From CANHVK01 sp046304235 (GTDB lineage: Bacteria; Bacteroidota; Bacteroidia; Flavobacteriales_D; Crocinitomicaceae), in assembly GCA_046304235.1 (NCBI GenBank), contig JBKCEW010000006.1, positions 1 through 31,983 of the forward strand: 31,983 nucleotides of DNA. The letters run 5' to 3'. The notes below the pieces were generated by a model that did no database searches, was not told where the DNA came from, and was given only the letters and a program-made list of their open reading frames with translations. This document shows, piece by piece, positions 1-10,129 of this stretch. Each line of letters starts with the position of its first letter. Position 1 is the first letter of the stretch. The translations under genes were made by a program, and so were the position numbers.

Positions 1-2690
1 ATTAGTCGCACTTTGAGAACCATCTCCCAAAATCATCATTCCATTCTCACCATTTTTCACAAGTGATGCAATGTTCCCTTGAGTACCTAATCCAATTTTT
101 TGAACCAATGTAAACGTTGCTCCTGCATCATCTGTTTTGTATAGTAAATTTGAAGCTCCTGCAACATAACCGTTGTTTTCATCCATGAAATAAACACTTG
201 TTAAACTTGTGTTCATCCATGATTTTCCATTATTAGTCAATTGTACCCAGGAAGCTCCACCATTAGAAGTTTTTAGAATAGTTCCTGTATTTCCAACTGC
301 ATACCCAACTTTGTTATTTACCATACTCACAGCATTCAACTGTGTGTAAACATCTGTTAGAGAGTTATTCCATGTTACACCGCCATCAGTAGAATACTTA
401 ATAGTACCTGAACCGGATACAACTACTCCTGTTATACCATAGCCAACAAAAATATCTTTGATAGAACTCAAACCACTTTCTTGTAATGTGACTGTTGGTT
501 GGCCTTGATTTATTTTGATGCCATAAATACCCGATGTTGAAACGAAATTTCCTGTGGTTGCATTTTGCATTACAATTTTTACAACATCAGCAGGGAAAGT
601 AAAGTTAACAACTTTGGAAACTGTAGCTCCTCCATCACGACTAACATAAAGCTGTTTAGTTGCTGAGGCAAAGTACCCAATTCCATCATCGGTAACTGAA
701 TATGCTACAATGTCTTTCGGGAAGGTTGCTGATACATTATTCCATGTAGTCGCCCCTGCTAATTTTCGGTAAATTGATCCCTTATCTCCGACACAGACAA
801 TCCCTTTTGTTGCACTCAATGCAATAGCATTCAATCCATTTGTAGAAGAAAAACTCTCTTTGTTCCAAACTCCTGTAGCAGTTGATGTATAAATATTACC
901 AATGTTATCTACAGCCATACTCAACGTACCTTGTTGGCTGATTGACGTAATTTCTGCTTGGCTAGTAGCTGTATATTCCTTGGTCAGCGATGAAACATCG
1001 AAGGTAGTTTTATAAATAGATCCTGTTGATGTTCCAAAGATTACTTTAGTACCATCAAAATACATGGAGGTAAAATCATCTCGTTTATTCGTTTTAGCAA
1101 CAGCAAAACTTGCTCCACCATCTTCCGAAGTAAATATTCGACCATCTACACCCGCCAATACAACTTTGTCTATCGCCCCATTTACATTAGAAACGTTCAC
1201 ATAGCCAACTGAATTTAAAGATGCTGGTGCTAATTCATACGCTACGTTATTCCAAGAATTTTCGCCTGCGGTCTGTTGCCAAATGGTACCTTTAGAACCT
1301 ACAGCAACTAATGTTGTATTAACGGTTAAATCGGTAACATATTCTCCTGCTTCTAAAGTTAATGAGCTAGTCGAATTCGTCCATGTTTTACCAAAATCAG
1401 ATGTTTGAATCAACTGACCTGTTTTGGAAATCGCATATCCTGAACCATCTTTATTCACCATTAGTGCAGTATATACTTCCGTTGAAAGTGGTACCTGAGC
1501 TCCTAAATAATCTTTACCATTTAATGTGTAATAGATCTTGTTATTACTACGTAACTGTACACCTTTTACTGATTTTGTAACGCCTGCTAATTGATTGATT
1601 TTATAACTTGAGCTTAAAACAATTGTTTGAATTGCTTCAGTTGGTAAGCTAATTGTACCATAATTCACCCATTTTGGAGTCATTAAAATTGGATTATCAT
1701 AAGTATATAATTTTCCACTTGCACTTAGTGCTACTTTATCTCCATTACTTACATGTACATATGCATCCGAGGATAACTCTCTAGACATAGCATTCCAGCT
1801 AATTCCATTGTCTTTTGATTTATAAATTTTTCCATCTCCAGACAATACTATCAATCCTAGTTTGTAATCATTTGCAATTTTACTAACTGGGAAGGACAAT
1901 GTTTGAAGTTTCCATACGTTACCAGCGTCAATTGTTTTATACATTAATCCTGAAGCCTCAACCATATACCCTTCAGTATTTGACACAAAATTTATTTGTT
2001 TAATACTTCCTGAAATTCCTGTTGGAATATAATGCCAGTTTTGACCTTTATCTTCTGTTGCTAACAATGTTCCATCTTCACCAACTGCAAACCCTCGAAA
2101 ATCTGAAATCATCTGAACTTGATTCAACTTCTGATTCGTTCTGAAATTAGTTAACTGAACCCAAGTTAATCCGCCATCGGAAGTTCTATACACATATCCT
2201 TTTCCTAAATGATTACTAATAACATAACCAAATTCATTTTGACTATTAAAATGTATGGTTTGAAGCTGACCTTTTAACAAAGTTTGTAAGGAAGAAATTT
2301 TATTCCATTTATCAGTTGTTAATGTACTTGTAAAGTTGTCTACCTTCCAAATAGTACCATCTTCAGCAAAAACAAATCCTTTGTCTTTATTCTCAAAATA
2401 CAAAGCTTTTAAATTAACATTTTCAGCAACTTGATTTGGCAAAAACACCTCTTCTTGTCCTAATGTAGGTGACATACTAACAAAAACTCCATTCGAACCA
2501 ACCGAATAGATTGTTCCATCATCTAAAATTTGTGTAGCATTTAAGTTACTTTTCCCAACTAAGGATGCTTCATCCCAATTGGTACCTCCATTTTGAGTAG
2601 TATATAAGTGAGATTGATTATTTGCATCATTCGTAAGCATATAGCCATTTGATGATGCAGTCATTTGTGCTTGTATTGTTTTATCTGTAG
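1..2690 (-). other. Ycf48/BNR-like beta-propeller region of the giant protein
   Basis: This part of the giant frame repeats a short signature of the type TSDGGxTW (Asp-box) preceded by strands such as GYAVGNTGTILKT. Copies are visible near 2590, 2170, 2045, 1925, 1810, 1395, 1115, 635, 385, 260 and 130. They form two clusters (about 2590-1810 and 1395-130) separated by roughly 400 nt without a clear Asp-box, so there may be two propellers. The pattern is that of Ycf48/sialidase-like WD-type blades. It follows directly on an RHS segment, which is an uncommon join. Confidence 0.85.
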
Positions 2691-5600
2691 TTGGTATTCC
2701 ATTATTTGCTGCTGAAATTGTAACAATATCCATACGCTCATTATCTGGAACATCTTGAGAAACTAACTGATTCAATGAATTATACTTATAGGTAGTAGCA
2801 TAACTATGATTTGTGAATATATTGCGTTGGTTTTTAAATCTATCATCTTTAATTTTAGCTAAAGTGACAGGATCTTTTATCAAGCTTACACCTTGTGGTG
2901 GCACTGTTCTTACTAAGTTTCCTGCATTATCATAATAATACAACGTATAATGATGCTCTCTATCTACATATGACATAGTAAAGTTTTCATATACATTCAT
3001 ACATTTCGAAATATATCGTTGTTCAAAATCATTTCTTAATGAATCTTGAATGTATTTAAAACGAACTTCAGCATTGAATTTTGCAATATTTCGTAAATTT
3101 TGACGACAAAGTTCATCAAAATCAACTGAAATTTCCTTTGATGGCAATACAGAACATAATCCTGATGGTTTTTTGGATGTTGTATCTGTACATTCATTTG
3201 ATGGTTTATATAAAAGCTGAAAATTAGTCGATGACGTACATCCATTTTTAGTAATACTCAATGTATAAATACCCTCATCTTTCAATTCAATGTTTCTTGA
3301 ACTACCTAGTAGTATACCATTTTTCTTCCATTCATACGGTCCTTTATTTGAGGCAGCTGTTAATGTCATTGTATTTCCAAAACAAATACTTCCTGTTGTA
3401 CCATTCAAAATAGTTGTATTAGGAGTTTTGTCTATTACTACTACCTCATCACTTTGTTCCTTACATCCATTTTGACCAAACACGGTTACATTATAGACAC
3501 CAGGTTTTGTTATTTGAATCGTTTTAGCTGTAGCTCCATTTGACCAAATTACCTGAGATGCTGATGTGCTAATGGTTGCTTCAACGGTTGAATTATTACA
3601 GATGTAACTATCTTTTAAATTTATTTTTGAGTTTAATAATCTAGCTGCTTGCTGAATAGTAACACTTGCAGATCGAGTTACTCTCTCTATATCAGTCACT
3701 TCAACTGTATAAGTACCAGGTTCTAAACCAGATATTGATGATGAAGTCTGTCCATTACTCCATAGAATTTGATAAGGCCCTGTATTTCCTGTAATTGAAA
3801 CGGATGCCTCTCCATTCGATGCTCCAGCACACAACTCATCAGTATGATCAACTGTTAGTAAAAAATCATCTGAATTTGTCGGGTTTTCTTCTAAATTCAA
3901 CGTTTTAGAAACAACACACCCCCTAGAATCTGTAACTGTACAAGTATACTTCTCTCCTTTATGAACTGTTACTACTTTTGAATTGGTCGCATTCGTCCAA
4001 TGATATTGGTAAGGTTTAAGACCTCCATTCACAATTGCTTCTACTTGTGTTTCAGTATTGCGATTCAATAAAAGTGTCAATTCACTTCCTACATTAGTTA
4101 TATTTGTTGAAGAACTTAAAACACATCCGTTTCCATATTTTACAATTACTGAATAAGAACCAGCTGATAAACCTGATATATCTTTTGTAGTGACCCCTGT
4201 ACTCCAAGTATAAGAAATTGGTGAAGATGCATTTTTGATATCCAATGTGATTGAACCATCATTTCCTCCATAACATTTTGGCGATACTGGGATTGCTTTT
4301 ACAATTGCTTCACACGTTATTTGTGTACCGGTATAAGTAAAACCACTTTTTGCTTTACAGCCTTGAGCATCTACTACGTCTACGGAATAAACACCAATTG
4401 GAAAACCTTGAATTGAGGGTGATTTCATTCCATTACTCCAAAGTATAGATATTGGCTCTACGGCTCCACTTACTTTAAGATTTGCACTAGGTAATGTTTT
4501 GTCTACTTCAATCGATAAAGCAAAATTAGAACTTTGTAATCCTATCTCTATATTTTTGAAAATTTTACATTCATTAACATCGGTAACTGTTACGTAATAA
4601 GTACCTACACCTAAGTTTGAATTCTTTTGTGTTATAGCTCCATTACTCCAATCATAACGATAAGGAGCTACTCCTCCTGTTACCTCTACCTCTGCAGTTC
4701 CAGTCTCTACTCCTTTACAACCATCTGCATCGATGCTTTTTATATTTGCTTTTAAATTACAAATAGTTGGGGTTCCATTTTCTTTATAAACAAATGAAGA
4801 TGTTGATTCACAACCACTACTATCTTGTACTGTAACACTATACTCTTGATCAAATGTTAATCCAGTTATCGAGTTAGTTGTGGCACCAGTTGACCATTTA
4901 TAATTAAATGGCGCAATTCCATCAACTTCTAGTTGAGCGACTCCATTAACAACCTGTAAAGTTAATACTGGTTTCGTATATTGATTTTTAACAGTATATG
5001 TACGTTCATATTTACATTTTGAAGCACCTTGATCAGTAATAAAAACGGTATAAACTCCTGATTTCAAAGAACTAATAAAACTTGTAGTTGATCCATTATT
5101 CCACTGAAAAGCATAATTCGAACTGTTGTTTATTTGTAAACTTATTGATCCTTGATGTCCCTCTTCACATTGATTATCAATGATAGTAGGTGTTACAACA
5201 AGATTACAATTTGTTGGAGTTCCTGAAGTTCCAACATTTACTAAAGCTTTACCAGTACATCCTTTTGAATCGGTAACAGTTAGATATGAATTACCTACTG
5301 GCAAGGTTGCTTGTTTTGTTGATGCTCCCGTTGACCATGCGTAAGTATATTTTTCTACGTTTCCACCAGTCACATTCGCTGTAGCTAGAAAATTACTCAC
5401 TTGAATGGAAACAGATAACGGATTTTCAGGTGCTGTTATTGTTGTGCTTGCTGTGACTCTTGCACAGGTTGGATCTGACAAACTTCCAACCAAAACTGTA
5501 TACGTTCCTGCTGATAAATTTGAAATCTCTGATTGTGTTGCTCCAGTATTCCACTCATAGGTAAATGGACCTATTCCTCTACTTACTTGAACACTAATTT

Positions 5601-8600
5601 TTCCATCATTTCCTCCATGACAACTTACTGACTGTTGCTTTAAAGACAATAAAAGATTACAATCAGGACTAGATGTTTTTAACTTACAAGTAGTATCTAT
5701 TTCAATTCCAACAACTGAAGTACAAAGATTTGCATCAGTAACCTTTAAAGTATGTTGTCCTATGGATAAACGTTCGTTAGCTACTGTTGATCCATTACTC
5801 CATAGATATGAATAAGAAGGAATACCTCCAACTACTTCGACTCTTGCTTCACAATCTTCAACATCTACTTTTGTATTTATAATTTTAGGACTTAACAATG
5901 TATAATTTCGATAAACTGAACATCCTTTTGAATCTATTATAGTTACCCCATAACTACCTCCTGTCAAACCTGTTATCACATTTAAATTTGAATTATTATC
6001 CCATCGATAGGTATAAGGTGCTATACCTCCAGTTACATCTAATGAAATATAACCTGTTGCATCACCATTACATTTTTCGTTTGTAATAGTGCTATTAACT
6101 ATTAAACTACATGGAGGAATTACACCTGTTGAATCTACTAAGAATAGAGATTTATACTGACAGCCTTTTGAATCTGTAGTTAATACACTATACGTACCTT
6201 TAGTTATTCCTTTAATCGATGAAGTTGTTGCTCCGGTTGACCATAAATAAGAATAATTAGGTGTACCACCTGTAGGCACTACTGTTGCTGTACCATTTAT
6301 TAAATTAATAGTCGAATTTAATACAGAAACGGGCTCTGTTATAGTATAAGTTTTAGTAAAAGAACATTCTGTTTCATCAACTGCAATGAATGTATAAGTT
6401 CCTGAACTTAAATTATAAATATCTTTTGTAAATCCATATTTCAACCCATTTTTTGTCCAAGTATATGATACAGCTCCATGGGTACCTGTTAGGTTTAATT
6501 CTATATAACCGCCATCTTTTGATTTACATGGTACATTATTAACTACTTCTGTTAATTGAAGTGAACAATGTGTTCCATTTGTATCGATTAAAATACCTGT
6601 AATTGTGTCTTTACAATAGTGAGAATCTGTTACTACAACACTATATATTCCTGATTTCAAGTTGTTTTGAAAAGATTCTTTAGATTTATTATTCCATAAA
6701 TAACTATACGGACTCGTTCCCCCTTGTGTAGTGATCGAAATAGAATTAGATTGTTTAATTGCTTGTGCTTGTAATTGATTCGGTTGATTTACGTAAATTG
6801 AGTCGGTTGCTTCACATCCTCTAGCATCCTTTACTTTTATTATGTATTGTCCTAATGTCAAATTTATTCGATTTAATCCTCCTTGAATTCCATTCCATTT
6901 TACTACGTATGGTTTAATTCCATTGAATACTTCAACATCCGCGACTCCATTTGCGTATCCAAAACAGGTAATATCTTTACTTGTTAATTTAAGCGATAAA
7001 TCACAAGAATAATCTATATGAATGCTATCTTGTACAATACAAGAGTCTTTATCTTTAATAATAACTGAATAGTTCCCAGCAGTTAATCCTATTCTATCCT
7101 TAGTTGTAATACCATCATTCCATAAATAGGAAATAGGTGAATTACCATTGTAAACAGTTAATGTTACTGAACCTGCTGATTTATTACTTACAACTGACAT
7201 TGAACAGCCTGATGGTAAAGTTGTTGTTCCAGGATACATCGTGATAGTGTCTTTAGCAATACAACTTAAACTCTTTGCTCCTACAATATATTGCCCTGAA
7301 AATAATCCTTTCCAAGTGTTTGTTGTATTATAATTTCCACCTTGAAAACTATATTGAACACTTGATGGTGCATTAGATACACTAGCTGTTACTTGACCTC
7401 TTTGAGTTGATGTCAAAGACAATTTAAATCTAGAACAAATTGAATCTACTGGATCAACATTTACCTGAGTTACAAGAATTGAATCCTTAGAGGTACATAA
7501 ATTAGCATCAGTAATATAAGCTACATAGTTACCTGTTTGTGTTATTTTACGTGGTGATAAATGACTTCCATCTTGCCATGTAACTGTAAATGGTGACTTA
7601 CCATCTGCAATACTTACAAACAAAGTGTCATGACGCTGAGTCAAATCAGCTGTCATTTTACATCCAAACCCACCTGTTTTTGTACTATCAATAGGTTCTA
7701 CCAAAGTCAAAGTATCATACGCAATACAACTTAAACTCTTTGCTCCTACAATATATTGACCTGAAACTAATCCTTTCCAATTGTTTGTTGTACTATAATT
7801 TCCACCTTGAAAACTATATTGAACACTCGATGGTGCATTAGATACACTTGCTGTTACTTGACCTCTAATTGATGATGTTAAGGTTAAACTAAAAGTAGAA
7901 CATAAATCTTCATTGCTAATTACAAATGTACTTGTGTCTTTACACCCTGCATTGTCCGTTACTATAAGTTGATAATTTCCAACTACTAAATTTGTTCTAT
8001 TTTGTGAAGTTGAACCATCACTCCACAAATAACTATAAGGAGCAACACCATTACTTGGAGTAATTGAAAGAGCATTATTTGTTTTTGTTGAACTCACAGT
8101 AAGGTTGCAAATCACTGTTACTTTAACCGTATCAGTTGAATTACAACCAGATGCATCTATTCCTGTAACAGTATATATTGTAGTTTGTAAAGGTGATGCA
8201 ACAATATTATTTCCCGTAACAGAACTTAATCCAGTGGAAGGACTCCAAGTATATGTTTGTGACCCACTTGATGTTAAAGTTGCTGTACCTCCTTTTGTAA
8301 TTGTTGGTGTTGATGTAGTAGCTATAACGGTTTGTGGGGTATTAACTGTTAATGTTACCGTATTTGTTTTAGTTGAACCATCAGCCATAATACCACTTAC
8401 GGTATAAGTTGTTGTTGTCTGAGGTGTAGCAATAACACTTGAACCTGTAGTTACACTTAAACCTGTTGAAGGACTCCAAGTATAACTTACTGCTCCTGTT
8501 GCTGTTAAAGTAGAAGAACTACCCTTACACAATGTAGAAGTGGTAGCATCAATCATTACACCAGCATTTGGGTCCGCAGTACACTCATAAGAATTTAACA

Positions 8601-10092
8601 TTGTAGTTGCCCCATTTGCATAAGCACCAATATCAGATTGTGTACGTGGTGTACCAACCATATCAATTGCCAATAAATTAGAAGTTGAACCTGCTCCTAA
8701 AGCAGGAGAACCACTAAGTAAGCGATAATCATAAAGTGAAACATTCTTAAATAATGGATCAGATGTAATAACATTTCCTCCATTTATAAATGCAGTTTCT
8801 CCTCCATTAATAATCGAATTTGATAATCTTACATACTGTTCTGAATTGGATGTTGAGTTACCATCTAAATTAGAATTATAAATATTTTTATGTTCATTGT
8901 TCCATAAAATCGAATTGTTTACATCCACACTTATTCCTGCTAACGCCATTTGGACATGTAAGCCTCCTACCATTGTAGGATCATTACTGCTAGTTGAATT
9001 TCCTACCAAAGTAGAATTAACCAATTTTATACTAGAACTTGCAGCATTGGATGCATCCGTAGATGTATTTGCATCACGCATATAAATTGCACCACCAGTT
9101 TCAGTTGCGTTATTTGTATAGAATAAAGAATTCTCAATTACAGCATTGATTCTGTTACCGACAAATACACCTCCTCCGCGCTTAGCATTATTAGCACCGA
9201 ATGAACATCCAGAGATATATAATGTTTTGTTTGGAGCAATAGTATTAGATAAACTCATTACAGCTCCTCCATAGCCTCCAGAAAAATAATCTGCATTGTT
9301 GCCATAAAATGTTGAACCAATAATTTTTGTATAAGAATTATCAGAGAATATAGCCCCTCCCCCATTCGAACCAGTACTGCTACCACTGCCTTGTGTCTGA
9401 TTATTACAAAAACTACTTCCTGTAATGATTAATCTACTTTTTCCTTCTACGTAAATTGCTCCTCCATTATTAGAAGCCAAATTATTTTTAAAAGAACAAT
9501 TGTTTATAGTTGCAACTGCAGGTTTTCCTGTAAAATCATTTGCCATATCGATACTAATTGCTCCTCCCTCAGAATTTCCTAAACCAGAATTTTCATTATT
9601 TTCAAAGTTACAATTTGCTATATTTACTCTTGTTGAATCTGAATAACTAGAACAATTGATATACAAGGTTCCATAGGTTTTATAATTCTTTACCGTAAGA
9701 TCTTGCATGCTAAAACTTGTACCACTTACAGTTAAAAACCAAAGAGGATTTTCTGCTGTTATTCCTTGATGATTAAAAATTGTTTTATCTTTTCCAGCTC
9801 CAATTATTTTAATACCTGAAAGTGTCAAATATATAAAATGATCAGTATAAGTACCCGCATCTACATAGATAATATCATTTGTTGTAGCTTTACTTAATGC
9901 GTATTTCAAAGTGCGAAATGGCGCTGTTGCAGATCCACTTACAGAACTGCTATTTACCCCTGTAACATTCGGCGTATATATATCTCCTAGATTGCTGTTA
10001 TCATCTACGTAATATACGGCAGCATATATACTCTGACATAAAAACAAACTTAAAACTATTAATAACCGAGATACAATTTTAGTTGAAACCAT
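1..10092 (-). CDS. Giant secreted beta-helix / SprB-repeat / RHS / beta-propeller protein, C-terminus beyond window
   Basis: An uninterrupted frame of 3364 codons runs from the ATG at 10092 to the left edge with no stop. I spot-checked the frame near 9721, 5041, 3001, 1501, 301 and 1. A signal peptide covers residues 1-25 (MVSTKIVSRLL then a hydrophobic core to YAA). Residues 26-500 look like a right-handed parallel beta-helix with GGAI/GGGV turns near 174, 208, 242, 270, 303, 330 and 375, as in chlamydial Pmp-like proteins. Two Ig-like units follow (505-660), then about 20 SprB-like repeats (660-2150), further Ig-like units (2170-2300), an RHS segment (2300-2460, motif YTLYYYDNAGNLVRTVPP) and a Ycf48/BNR-like propeller (2470 to the edge). 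It starts 37 nt after the previous gene and is the last operon gene visible. A secreted or surface adhesin-RHS hybrid is the inference; the C-terminal end, where a sorting or toxin domain could lie, is not visible. Confidence 0.93.
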   Translation of the reverse strand, partial: MVSTKIVSRLLIVLSLFLCQSIYAAVYYVDDNSNLGDIYTPNVTGVNSSSVSGSATAPFRTLKYALSKATTNDIIYVDAGTYTDHFIYLTLSGIKIIGAGKDKTIFNHQGITAENPLWFLTVSGTSFSMQDLTVKNYKTYGTLYINCSSYSDSTRVNIANCNFENNENSGLGNSEGGAISIDMANDFTGKPAVATINNCSFKNNLASNNGGAIYVEGKSRLIITGSSFCNNQTQGSGSSTGSNGGGAIFSDNSYTKIIGSTFYGNNADYFSGGYGGAVMSLSNTIAPNKTLYISGCSFGANNAKRGGGVFVGNRINAVIENSLFYTNNATETGGAIYMRDANTSTDASNAASSSIKLVNSTLVGNSTSSNDPTMVGGLHVQMALAGISVDVNNSILWNNEHKNIYNSNLDGNSTSNSEQYVRLSNSIINGGETAFINGGNVITSDPLFKNVSLYDYRLLSGSPALGAGSTSNLLAIDMVGTPRTQSDIGAYANGATTMLNSYECTADPNAGVMIDATTSTLCKGSSSTLTATGAVSYTWSPSTGLSVTTGSSVIATPQTTTTYTVSGIMADGSTKTNTVTLTVNTPQTVIATTSTPTITKGGTATLTSSGSQTYTWSPSTGLSSVTGNNIVASPLQTTIYTVTGIDASGCNSTDTVKVTVICNLTVSSTKTNNALSITPSNGVAPYSYLWSDGSTSQNRTNLVVGNYQLIVTDNAGCKDTSTFVISNEDLCSTFSLTLTSSIRGQVTASVSNAPSSVQYSFQGGNYSTTNNWKGLVSGQYIVGAKSLSCIAYDTLTLVEPIDSTKTGGFGCKMTADLTQRHDTLFVSIADGKSPFTVTWQDGSHLSPRKITQTGNYVAYITDANLCTSKDSILVTQVNVDPVDSICSRFKLSLTSTQRGQVTASVSNAPSSVQYSFQGGNYNTTNTWKGLFSGQYIVGAKSLSCIAKDTITMYPGTTTLPSGCSMSVVSNKSAGSVTLTVYNGNSPISYLWNDGITTKDRIGLTAGNYSVIIKDKDSCIVQDSIHIDYSCDLSLKLTSKDITCFGYANGVADVEVFNGIKPYVVKWNGIQGGLNRINLTLGQYIIKVKDARGCEATDSIYVNQPNQLQAQAIKQSNSISITTQGGTSPYSYLWNNKSKESFQNNLKSGIYSVVVTDSHYCKDTITGILIDTNGTHCSLQLTEVVNNVPCKSKDGGYIELNLTGTHGAVSYTWTKNGLKYGFTKDIYNLSSGTYTFIAVDETECSFTKTYTITEPVSVLNSTINLINGTATVVPTGGTPNYSYLWSTGATTSSIKGITKGTYSVLTTDSKGCQYKSLFLVDSTGVIPPCSLIVNSTITNEKCNGDATGYISLDVTGGIAPYTYRWDNNSNLNVITGLTGGSYGVTIIDSKGCSVYRNYTLLSPKIINTKVDVEDCEARVEVVGGIPSYSYLWSNGSTVANERLSIGQHTLKVTDANLCTSVVGIEIDTTCKLKTSSPDCNLLLSLKQQSVSCHGGNDGKISVQVSRGIGPFTYEWNTGATQSEISNLSAGTYTVLVGSLSDPTCARVTASTTITAPENPLSVSIQVSNFLATANVTGGNVEKYTYAWSTGASTKQATLPVGNSYLTVTDSKGCTGKALVNVGTSGTPTNCNLVVTPTIIDNQCEEGHQGSISLQINNSSNYAFQWNNGSTTSFISSLKSGVYTVFITDQGASKCKYERTYTVKNQYTKPVLTLQVVNGVAQLEVDGIAPFNYKWSTGATTNSITGLTFDQEYSVTVQDSSGCESTSSFVYKENGTPTICNLKANIKSIDADGCKGVETGTAEVEVTGGVAPYRYDWSNGAITQKNSNLGVGTYYVTVTDVNECKIFKNIEIGLQSSNFALSIEVDKTLPSANLKVSGAVEPISILWSNGMKSPSIQGFPIGVYSVDVVDAQGCKAKSGFTYTGTQITCEAIVKAIPVSPKCYGGNDGSITLDIKNASSPISYTWSTGVTTKDISGLSAGSYSVIVKYGNGCVLSSSTNITNVGSELTLLLNRNTETQVEAIVNGGLKPYQYHWTNATNSKVVTVHKGEKYTCTVTDSRGCVVSKTLNLEENPTNSDDFLLTVDHTDELCAGASNGEASVSITGNTGPYQILWSNGQTSSSISGLEPGTYTVEVTDIERVTRSASVTIQQAARLLNSKINLKDSYICNNSTVEATISTSASQVIWSNGATAKTIQITKPGVYNVTVFGQNGCKEQSDEVVVIDKTPNTTILNGTTGSICFGNTMTLTAASNKGPYEWKKNGILLGSSRNIELKDEGIYTLSITKNGCTSSTNFQLLYKPSNECTDTTSKKPSGLCSVLPSKEISVDFDELCRQNLRNIAKFNAEVRFKYIQDSLRNDFEQRYISKCMNVYENFTMSYVDREHHYTLYYYDNAGNLVRTVPPQGVSLIKDPVTLAKIKDDRFKNQRNIFTNHSYATTYKYNSLNQLVSQDVPDNERMDIVTISAANNGIPTTDKTIQAQMTASSNGYMLTNDANNQSHLYTTQNGGTNWDEASLVGKSNLNATQILDDGTIYSVGSNGVFVSMSPTLGQEEVFLPNQVAENVNLKALYFENKDKGFVFAEDGTIWKVDNFTSTLTTDKWNKISSLQTLLKGQLQTIHFNSQNEFGYVISNHLGKGYVYRTSDGGLTWVQLTNFRTNQKLNQVQMISDFRGFAVGEDGTLLATEDKGQNWHYIPTGISGSIKQINFVSNTEGYMVEASGLMYKTIDAGNVWKLQTLSFPVSKIANDYKLGLIVLSGDGKIYKSKDNGISWNAMSRELSSDAYVHVSNGDKVALSASGKLYTYDNPILMTPKWVNYGTISLPTEAIQTIVLSSSYKINQLAGVTKSVKGVQLRSNNKIYYTLNGKDYLGAQVPLSTEVYTALMVNKDGSGYAISKTGQLIQTSDFGKTWTNSTSSLTLEAGEYVTDLTVNTTLVAVGSKGTIWQQTAGENSWNNVAYELAPASLNSVGYVNVSNVNGAIDKVVLAGVDGRIFTSEDGGASFAVAKTNKRDDFTSMYFDGTKVIFGTSTGSIYKTTFDVSSLTKEYTATSQAEITSISQQGTLSMAVDNIGNIYTSTATGVWNKESFSSTNGLNAIALSATKGIVCVGDKGSIYRKLAGATTWNNVSATFPKDIVAYSVTDDGIGYFASATKQLYVSRDGGATVSKVVNFTFPADVVKIVMQNATTGNFVSTSGIYGIKINQGQPTVTLQESGLSSIKDIFVGYGITGVVVSGSGTIKYSTDGGVTWNNSLTDVYTQLNAVSMVNNKVGYAVGNTGTILKTSNGGASWVQLTNNGKSWMNTSLTSVYFMDENNGYVAGASNLLYKTDDAGATFTLVQKIGLGTQGNIASLVKNGENGMMILGDGSQSATN
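2710..3190 (-). other. RHS segment within the giant protein
   Basis: Residues about 2300-2460 contain LYYYDNAGNLVRTVPPQGV and later TTYKYNSLNQLVSQDVPD, both close to the YD-repeat core of large Bacteroidota RHS proteins. It begins with a Cys-containing helical stretch around RYISKCMNVYENFTMSY. In relatives as I recall them, this helical stretch continues a module represented here by the C-terminus of the upstream 1611-residue protein. In this window 2300 residues of adhesin repeats precede it instead. Confidence 0.8.
7256..7400 (-). repeat. Copy 1 of a near-identical 145-bp internal repeat
   Basis: This segment is almost identical, with a few substitutions and no gaps, to 7721-7865, at an offset of exactly 465 bp (155 codons). 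It encodes VTASVSNAPSSVQYSFQGGN followed by KGL, SGQYIV and AKSLSC. The intervening SprB unit is not similar. A recent in-frame duplication or gene conversion inside the repeat array explains it. Confidence 0.9.
7721..7865 (-). repeat. Copy 2 of a near-identical 145-bp internal repeat
   Basis: Partner of the copy at 7256-7400, same orientation, same reading frame, offset 465 bp. The similarity extends further at protein level on both flanks but fades at DNA level. Confidence 0.9.
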
Positions 10093-10129
10093 GTTTATAA
10101 TTCTATAATGAGACAAAAAATGAATGAGT

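Larger units (their letters stand above)
3640..8110 (-). repeat. Array of about 20 SprB-like repeats in the giant protein
   Basis: Each unit of roughly 70-80 residues carries a core like GGxxPYxYxWSTGATT, then GLxAGxYxVxVTDSxGC. From about 7000 down to 4300 two unit types alternate. One starts CNL/CSL and often has a second Cys followed by a GGNDG-like turn; the other is shorter and lacks the leading Cys. The CNL-type starts fall near 6996, 6567, 6109, 5660, 5206, 4760 and 4311, giving a higher-order period of about 450 bp. SprB-type repeats are known from gliding and surface adhesins of Bacteroidota. The DNA copies are mostly diverged. Confidence 0.88.

Noticed and set aside
3500..8110. CRISPR-like regular repeats
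   Set aside because: The periodicity comes from protein repeats in one continuous frame; DNA copies are diverged and there is no repeat-spacer layout.
8105..8407. Plus-strand open frame of 100 codons
   Set aside because: It lies antisense to the Ig-like/SprB part of the giant gene; its valine/proline-rich composition mirrors the threonine/glycine repeats on the other strand.
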